NCBI GenBank assembly: GCA_965204715.1
Contig: OZ242009.1
Location: forward strand, 1,550,001 to 1,614,000
Direction: 5' to 3'
Origin: CATOSP01 sp965204715
GTDB taxonomy: Bacteria > Chloroflexota > Dehalococcoidia > Lucifugimonadales > UBA3495
Length of the DNA stretch: 64,000 nt
The notes below the pieces were generated by a model. The model was given only the letters and a program-made list of their open reading frames with translations. It was not told the origin of the DNA and did no database searches. Within the stretch, counting starts at the first letter, position 1, and every line of letters starts with the position of its first letter. This document shows, piece by piece, positions 60,023-64,000 of the stretch. A program made the position numbers and the translations under genes.

Positions 60023-61060
60023 ATGGCCCATAGAATTGCTTTGTTTAATCATAAAGGAGGCGTGAGCAAGACTACAACCACTTTCCATTTGGGATGGATG
60101 TTGGCATCCAAGGGGAAAACAGTAATCCTGGTTGACGCTGATCCACAGTGCAATCTGACGGGATTAGTGCTAGGGGATGGTGAGGAAACTGGGTTAGAGA
60201 ATTGGTATGAAAGTGAGAAGGAGCGTAACCTCAAGTCCGGTCTAGCGCCAGCTTTCGAGTCTATGCCCAGGCTCATAGAGCCGGTAGAGTGTTATCCTGT
60301 TCTCCAGAGAGAGAGTTTATTCTTGCTCCCTGGCCATATCGGCTTGTCCGAGTATGAAGTCACTCTTGGCATCGCCCAGGAGCTATCCGCTTCGATACAG
60401 ACTTTCCAGAACCTTCCCGGATCGCTTTCTTACTTGTTGGAGAAGACTGCTGCGAAATATAGCGCGAACTACGTGCTAATTGACATGAACCCGAGTCTGA
60501 GTTCGCTTAACCAAAATCTGCTCATGACCAGCCATTTCTTTATTGTTCCGACGACACCTGATTACTTCTCAGTAATGGCCGTAGACTCCCTCGCCAACGT
60601 TGTACCGAAGTGGCTCACATGGTCCAAGAGGGCAAGCTCGCTTCCCATACTCCGGGATGCTGTATACCCGTTCCCTGATACCACTCCCAAGTTCTTGGGG
60701 ACCGTGGTCCAGAACTACCGCCCGCGTAGAGACGGTTCTGCAAAGGGGTTCCAAGAATGGATAGACAAGATTAACATAGCAGTTCACGACAAGCTGGTCC
60801 CCGAATTCACCAAGGTTGACATGATGTTGCCCCAAGACCTCTATAACGATCTGCAAGTCGAGAATCATTGCCTGGTAACCATCCCAGACTTCAACACGCT
60901 TGTTGCCAAGGCACACACCTTTCAAACACCCGTGTTTCAATTGAGTGAGGAGCAGATCGGTCAGGGTGGGGCAGTGCTGCAACGGACTATTGAGTCCCGT
61001 GACCGGTTCAAGGAGCTCTTTTCTCAGCTTGCGGACAAAGTGATAGGACTGACCACATGA
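60023..61060 (+). CDS. ParA-family ATPase of a two-gene module
   Basis: The 345-residue protein has a deviant Walker A FNHKGGVSKTTTTFHLGWML, ILVDADPQCNLTGLVLG (Walker A'), YVLIDMNPSLSSLNQNLLM (Walker B) and IVPTTPDYFSVMAVDSL. This is the family of ParA-like ATPases used for plasmid and cargo partition, but there is no ParB gene or centromere-like repeat nearby. Instead a HEPN gene follows after 15 bases. The region is AT-richer than its surroundings, a sign of transfer. A defence or abortive infection role is inferred. Confidence 0.9.
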   Translation: MAHRIALFNHKGGVSKTTTTFHLGWMLASKGKTVILVDADPQCNLTGLVLGDGEETGLENWYESEKERNLKSGLAPAFESMPRLIEPVECYPVLQRESLFLLPGHIGLSEYEVTLGIAQELSASIQTFQNLPGSLSYLLEKTAAKYSANYVLIDMNPSLSSLNQNLLMTSHFFIVPTTPDYFSVMAVDSLANVVPKWLTWSKRASSLPILRDAVYPFPDTTPKFLGTVVQNYRPRRDGSAKGFQEWIDKINIAVHDKLVPEFTKVDMMLPQDLYNDLQVENHCLVTIPDFNTLVAKAHTFQTPVFQLSEEQIGQGGAVLQRTIESRDRFKELFSQLADKVIGLTT

Positions 61061-61075
61061 TGGGGCCGGCCACTC

Positions 61076-61684
61076 ATGCAACAGGCGATTGAACAGTTTC
61101 GCCGAAATGTTCAGCGTGTCCGTGACCTTGGCTCCCTGTACCAAGCCCTTAGCTCGCAGACTACCCAAGCATTGGACTTATCCGACCTGCTGCGCTCCCA
61201 GTGGGTCATGTCAGTCAGCGCCCTTGACCACTACATCCATGAACTGGTCCGGTTAGGAATGCTGGAGGCGTTCCGTGGGAACCGTGCCCGAACTGACGCA
61301 TTCCTGAGATTTCAAGTCTCTCTCGAAAGTGCATTGACCGTGGCTGCCGCGTTAGGGAATGATCAATGGCTCGAAGAACAGATAAGGAATCGTAACGGGT
61401 ATAGAAGTTTCCAGCACCCGGACCACATTGCGGATGCCATCAGACTTATCTCAGACGAACCACTGTGGAACTCTGTCGCTGCACATTTGCAAACTACGCC
61501 CAATGATGTGAGGGACCGACTCAGGGTAATCGTAGACCGCCGCAATAAAATCGCTCATGAAGCTGATATGTACCCCTCTCACGGAGGAGTTGAGGTCTTG
61601 TGGCCCATTGACGTTGTTCAGGCAGATGAAGCGGTAGCATTCGTCGAAGGTCTGGTCGAGGCCATACACATTGTCGTCGTATAA
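61076..61684 (+). CDS. HEPN-domain protein (RiboL-PSP-HEPN-like)
   Basis: The 202-residue helical protein carries the HEPN ribonuclease motif: R156-x4-H161 in VDRRNKIAHEADMYP. A conserved N-terminal block SQWVMSVSALDHYIHELVRL fits the RiboL-PSP-HEPN group. HEPN proteins of this type are usually RNA-cutting toxins or effectors. It follows the ParA-like gene by 15 bases in the same direction, so the two are probably one unit. Confidence 0.87.
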   Translation: MQQAIEQFRRNVQRVRDLGSLYQALSSQTTQALDLSDLLRSQWVMSVSALDHYIHELVRLGMLEAFRGNRARTDAFLRFQVSLESALTVAAALGNDQWLEEQIRNRNGYRSFQHPDHIADAIRLISDEPLWNSVAAHLQTTPNDVRDRLRVIVDRRNKIAHEADMYPSHGGVEVLWPIDVVQADEAVAFVEGLVEAIHIVVV

Positions 61685-61741
61685 GGTCTGGACCTCGCGG
61701 TGTGTCGTTGTCTACATCGGCTCCTATGGTATACTCCCGCA

Positions 61742-62419
61742 ATGTCTGGTGAGGCTAATCAGGATACGCCGGGCGCGTCGCGGCACGTTTCCGGCAGGGA
61801 GCATCCACCGGAGGCACGAGTCTCGTGCGTGGTGCTTGCCGGGGGGCAGAGCCGGCGGCTGGGACGGGACAAAGCCGTGGAACCCGTCGGTGGTCAGCCC
61901 CTCATCTCGCGTGTGGTGCAGCGGATAAGCCCACTCTGCGATGAAGTCCTGGTGGTGGTGGCGGACCAGGCGCGGGGAGCTGCCCTGCCTTTGGGTCGCG
62001 GTTGCCGTATCGTGGCGGACCGTTATCCCGGCGCCGGTTCCCTGGGCGGAATCTTCTCCGGGCTGGACGCCGCGGACACTTCATGGGCGCTGGCTGTGGC
62101 CTGCGACATGCCCTTCCTCAACCTGGACTTGCTCCGGCGTATGTTGTCCCTCCGTGAAGGTTTCGACGCCGTAGTCCCTGTGATTAAGGGACGGCCCGAA
62201 CCGACTCACTCCCTCTACTCCAAGGATTGCCTTCCTTTCATCGAACCCCGGCTGGTGTCCCGCGATCTGAAGATTTCCGGGTTCTACAACCATGTGCGGG
62301 TAAAGTACCTGCCAGAGGAAGAAGTGCGCTCCCTTGACCCGGAGTGTCTCAGCTTTTTCAACGTGAACACCCCCCAAGACCTGGAAAAGGCTCTGGCCCT
62401 GGTTGCCGGAGGTCCGTAG
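61742..62419 (+). CDS. mobA: Molybdenum cofactor guanylyltransferase
   Basis: MobA links GMP to molybdopterin. From ATG 61742 (MSGEANQDTPG) the 225-residue protein has VVLAGGQSRRLGRDKAVEPV, VVVADQARG, GAGSLGGIFSGLDAADTSWA and LAVACDMPFLNLDLLRRML, then FFNVNTPQDLEKALAL. These are standard MobA motifs. A decayed MoaD-like frame follows. Confidence 0.92.
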   Translation: MSGEANQDTPGASRHVSGREHPPEARVSCVVLAGGQSRRLGRDKAVEPVGGQPLISRVVQRISPLCDEVLVVVADQARGAALPLGRGCRIVADRYPGAGSLGGIFSGLDAADTSWALAVACDMPFLNLDLLRRMLSLREGFDAVVPVIKGRPEPTHSLYSKDCLPFIEPRLVSRDLKISGFYNHVRVKYLPEEEVRSLDPECLSFFNVNTPQDLEKALALVAGGP

Positions 62420-62448
62420 TAGCCCGCCATGCCGGACGCGGCCGCCAA

Positions 62449-62660
62449 TTGCATATTCCCGTTGAACTGTTCGGGACGTTGCGTTTTCGTTCCGGGATAT
62501 CCTCCGTGACGCTGGAACTGTGCCGCAGAAAACACGCGGCGAGTTGGTGCGGACCCTGGCCCGAACTGGAAGACGCCATTTCGAGGACACGATAGGACAT
62601 AACCATTCCTGTGCTGAGGTAGACGCACGCCGATGGACGCATTTGAGCTATCCGAAGTGA
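62449..62660 (+). pseudogene. MoaD-like beta-grasp remnant (frameshifted)
   Basis: The plus strand reads LHIPVELFGTLRFRSGISSV TLEL and, after a one- or two-base change near 62521, PQKTRGELVRTLARTGRRHF EDTIG. VELFGTLR...VTLEL...ELVRTLARTG resembles the MoaD/ThiS family. The usual GG end is absent and the second frame runs into the next gene. The position just after mobA supports a cofactor origin. Confidence is limited. Confidence 0.4.
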
Positions 62661-62968
62661 TTGCGGCGCACCGGGAGGCGGGGCGGCTGTACCATGAATT
62701 CTTTGCCGTCCCCAGCATGAGCCTCGGGTTGTATGTGCTGCCCGCCGGAGAGCCGGACCCGCAATCTCCTCATACTGAGGACGAGGTGTATTACGTAGTC
62801 AGCGGCAACGGCATGGTGCATGTGGACGGCGAGGACAGTTCCCTGTCCGCCGGGTCTATCGTCTTCGTGGGAGAGACCGTGTCCCACCACTTCCACAGCA
62901 TCACTGAGGACCTGACCTTGCTGGTGGTGTTTGCACCCCGGCGCGGGTCGCAGGCTGGTAGCGGTTAG
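62633..62968 (+). CDS. Cupin-domain protein
   Basis: The 111-residue single-domain cupin has LGLYVLPAGEPDPQSPHTED, EVYYVVSGNGMVHVDGEDSS and VFVGETVSHHFHSITEDLTL. The three-part H...E, PxG and late H pattern holds a metal site: H in SPHTEDE, E in EDEVYYV and H in SHHFHSI. The substrate is unknown. Confidence 0.88.
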   Translation: MDAFELSEVIAAHREAGRLYHEFFAVPSMSLGLYVLPAGEPDPQSPHTEDEVYYVVSGNGMVHVDGEDSSLSAGSIVFVGETVSHHFHSITEDLTLLVVFAPRRGSQAGSG

Positions 62969-63122
62969 GTGAACTTGTAAGGGTATCCAATGGCCGATAT
63001 GCACCCTGTCCAAGAATTAGAGCGCTGCGTTATCAAATTATAAATGACGCTCCCGGCCTACCGCAGGCTTACTGGAAGACCCGTCAGGGCAATCGCGTCT
63101 TAATGGTAGAGTAGCTGTACCA

Positions 63123-63634
63123 GGATGTTAGAGACCTGTTCGAGTCCGGGGATGGACCGGGCTGGACGGCCTGCCTCCGCGATTACGCCGCCGCCCTGAA
63201 CAGGGGACACGGACGCATCGAACGGCGGGAGTGCCGGGCGGCAAACGGGACCGGTTGCCTGGAATACCTGAGCACTGCCGGGGCCCGGGCTGCGCCCGGT
63301 GGTGAAGGTGGAGCGCCGCCGGGAGACGGAGGTTGGCGCTGCGGTGCAGGCCGGATACTGCATCAGCAGCCTGGAGGCGCCGGCACAGCGTCAGCTTGCG
63401 GCAGCGCGACTGCGCCGGAACACCGGGAACTCGTTGCACTGGAGCTTGGACGTGACCTTCCGGGAGGACCGGGGCCGGGCGCGCAAAGATCACGGCCCAC
63501 GGAACATGGCCGCTCTGAGGCAGAACTCCCGCAACCTGCTGAAACGGGAGACGAGCCTCAAGACAGGTGTACGGGTAAACGGCTCCAGGCCGGCTGGAGG
63601 GAGGACTGCCTCCTGAAAGTCCTGCCCGGCTGAG
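63123..63634 (+). pseudogene. ISAs1-family transposase C-terminal remnant
   Basis: Readable parts are DYAAALNRGHGRIERRE, ISSLEAPAQRQLAAARLRRN, TGNSLHWSLDVTFREDRGRA, RKDHGPRNMAALRQNSRNLL and KRETSLKT. In a shifted frame comes KRLQAGWREDCLLKVLPG to a final TGA. The NSLHWxLDVTFxEDxxRxRK text is diagnostic for ISAs1/H-repeat transposases. The N-terminal half is missing and there are at least two frame changes. Confidence 0.85.
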
Positions 63635-63743
63635 ACGCGATTGCCCCTGGGCAGCGTTTCCTCTCAGATTGCTTAGGCTTGTTGGGTGGGGTAACATGGT
63701 GCCCATTGCCGGAACGGAGTTGACCGGTTGCTGGGGGTTTGTC

Positions 63744-64000
63744 ATGGCCGAGGTTAAGGAATTGAACCTGCTCTGCATGTCGGGGCAGGGATCGGTGCAG
63801 GCTGGAGAAGCGCTGGCCAAGCTGCATGCAGACCAGGGAGCGTTCGTGTCGGTGAACGTATACCCTGGAACACGCGCCCGCAGCGCGCCCGTCATCAACT
63901 ACATCAAGGTTTCCGACGCTCCCGGACTGGCCAGTTGCGCCAATTACCACCCAACCGAGGTCGTTGTATTCCAGGAGGAATTGCTCCTCACGGCCAAGGA
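63744..64000 (+). CDS. 2-oxoacid:acceptor oxidoreductase gamma subunit, 3' end outside window
   Basis: The visible 85 residues from ATG 63744 (MAEVKELNLLCMSGQGSVQA) continue GEALAKLHADQGAFVSVNVY, PGTRARSAPVINYIKVSDAP. The nucleotide-like GQGSVQAGEALA and the arginine-rich PG.RARSAPV are characteristic of pyruvate/ketoisovalerate:ferredoxin oxidoreductase gamma subunits. An in-frame ATG at 63696, behind GGTGGGG, is an alternative start. The gene runs off the window; alpha and beta subunits would be expected next. Confidence 0.85.
   Translation, partial: MAEVKELNLLCMSGQGSVQAGEALAKLHADQGAFVSVNVYPGTRARSAPVINYIKVSDAPGLASCANYHPTEVVVFQEELLLTAK

Noticed and set aside
60023..61060. Plasmid partition locus (ParA with ParB)
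   Set aside because: No ParB-like gene, iterons or replication gene are nearby; the partner has a HEPN motif.

Overview
High-GC bacterial DNA. The organism is probably an uncultivated, environmental Chloroflexota (Dehalococcoidia/SAR202-like). I infer this from gene content (family III CoA transferase, amidase with an AtzG-like partner, gamma-glutamyltransferase, cobalamin synthesis from cobyrinate onward with CbiZ salvage, many PIN toxins, DUF433/DUF5615 and Uma2 families). No rRNA or phylogenetic marker is present to prove it.

Layout. 1-5615: membrane protein, MoxR, DUF58 and a second membrane protein, all on +. 5754-20189: a defence and toxin island. It holds a frameshifted RelE-UvrD-type helicase, an AAA ATPase, a type III-like mod gene carrying in-frame hairpin repeats and a nested four-helix-bundle gene, then four VapC/PIN modules and decayed copies of the mod start and res end, then res. 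A divergent DUF7662-PIN pair closes it. 20205-20278: tRNA-Gln. 20407-21766: aquaporin with an ArsR regulator and a clear operator. 22213-30940: hydrolase, CoA transferase, RNase PH, HtrA-like protease, a frameshifted M16 peptidase, two duplicated aspartyl proteases and a PPOX protein. 31020-39653: one minus-strand cobalamin operon with a strong promoter, a B12 riboswitch and an intrinsic terminator; it encodes a ChuX/HutX-like first gene, cbiZ, cbiA, cobO, an embedded DUF433-DUF5615 pair, cobT, cobS, cbiB and a cobD-like aminotransferase. 39681-44174: Uma2 nuclease, oligopeptide-binding lipoprotein, small membrane protein, decayed AbrB antitoxin and MBL hydrolase. 44447-52017: an insertion-sequence-rich stretch (IS5, IS630, an IS5 fragment and an IS4-like remnant) around a PLP decarboxylase-ACT operon, a broken D-2-hydroxyacid dehydrogenase and an SDR. 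52121-62968: HesB-like protein, an AAA ATPase with an overlapping putative nuclease, GGT, an HNH protein, amidase with AtzG-like partner, a ParA-HEPN pair, MobA and a cupin. 63123-64000: ISAs1 remnant and the start of a 2-oxoacid oxidoreductase gamma subunit.

The most interesting parts are: (i) the res-toxin-mod junction, which looks as if it has been rebuilt three times around different toxins; (ii) a four-helix-bundle gene bounded by inverted heptad repeats, sitting in frame inside mod like a 23S rRNA intervening sequence; (iii) two compact pairs that look like undescribed defence modules, AAA ATPase with a PD-(D/E)xK-like protein (52628-54597) and ParA with a HEPN protein (60023-61684). 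Several otherwise intact genes carry single small indels, often in short homopolymers, so part of the apparent decay may be consensus error.
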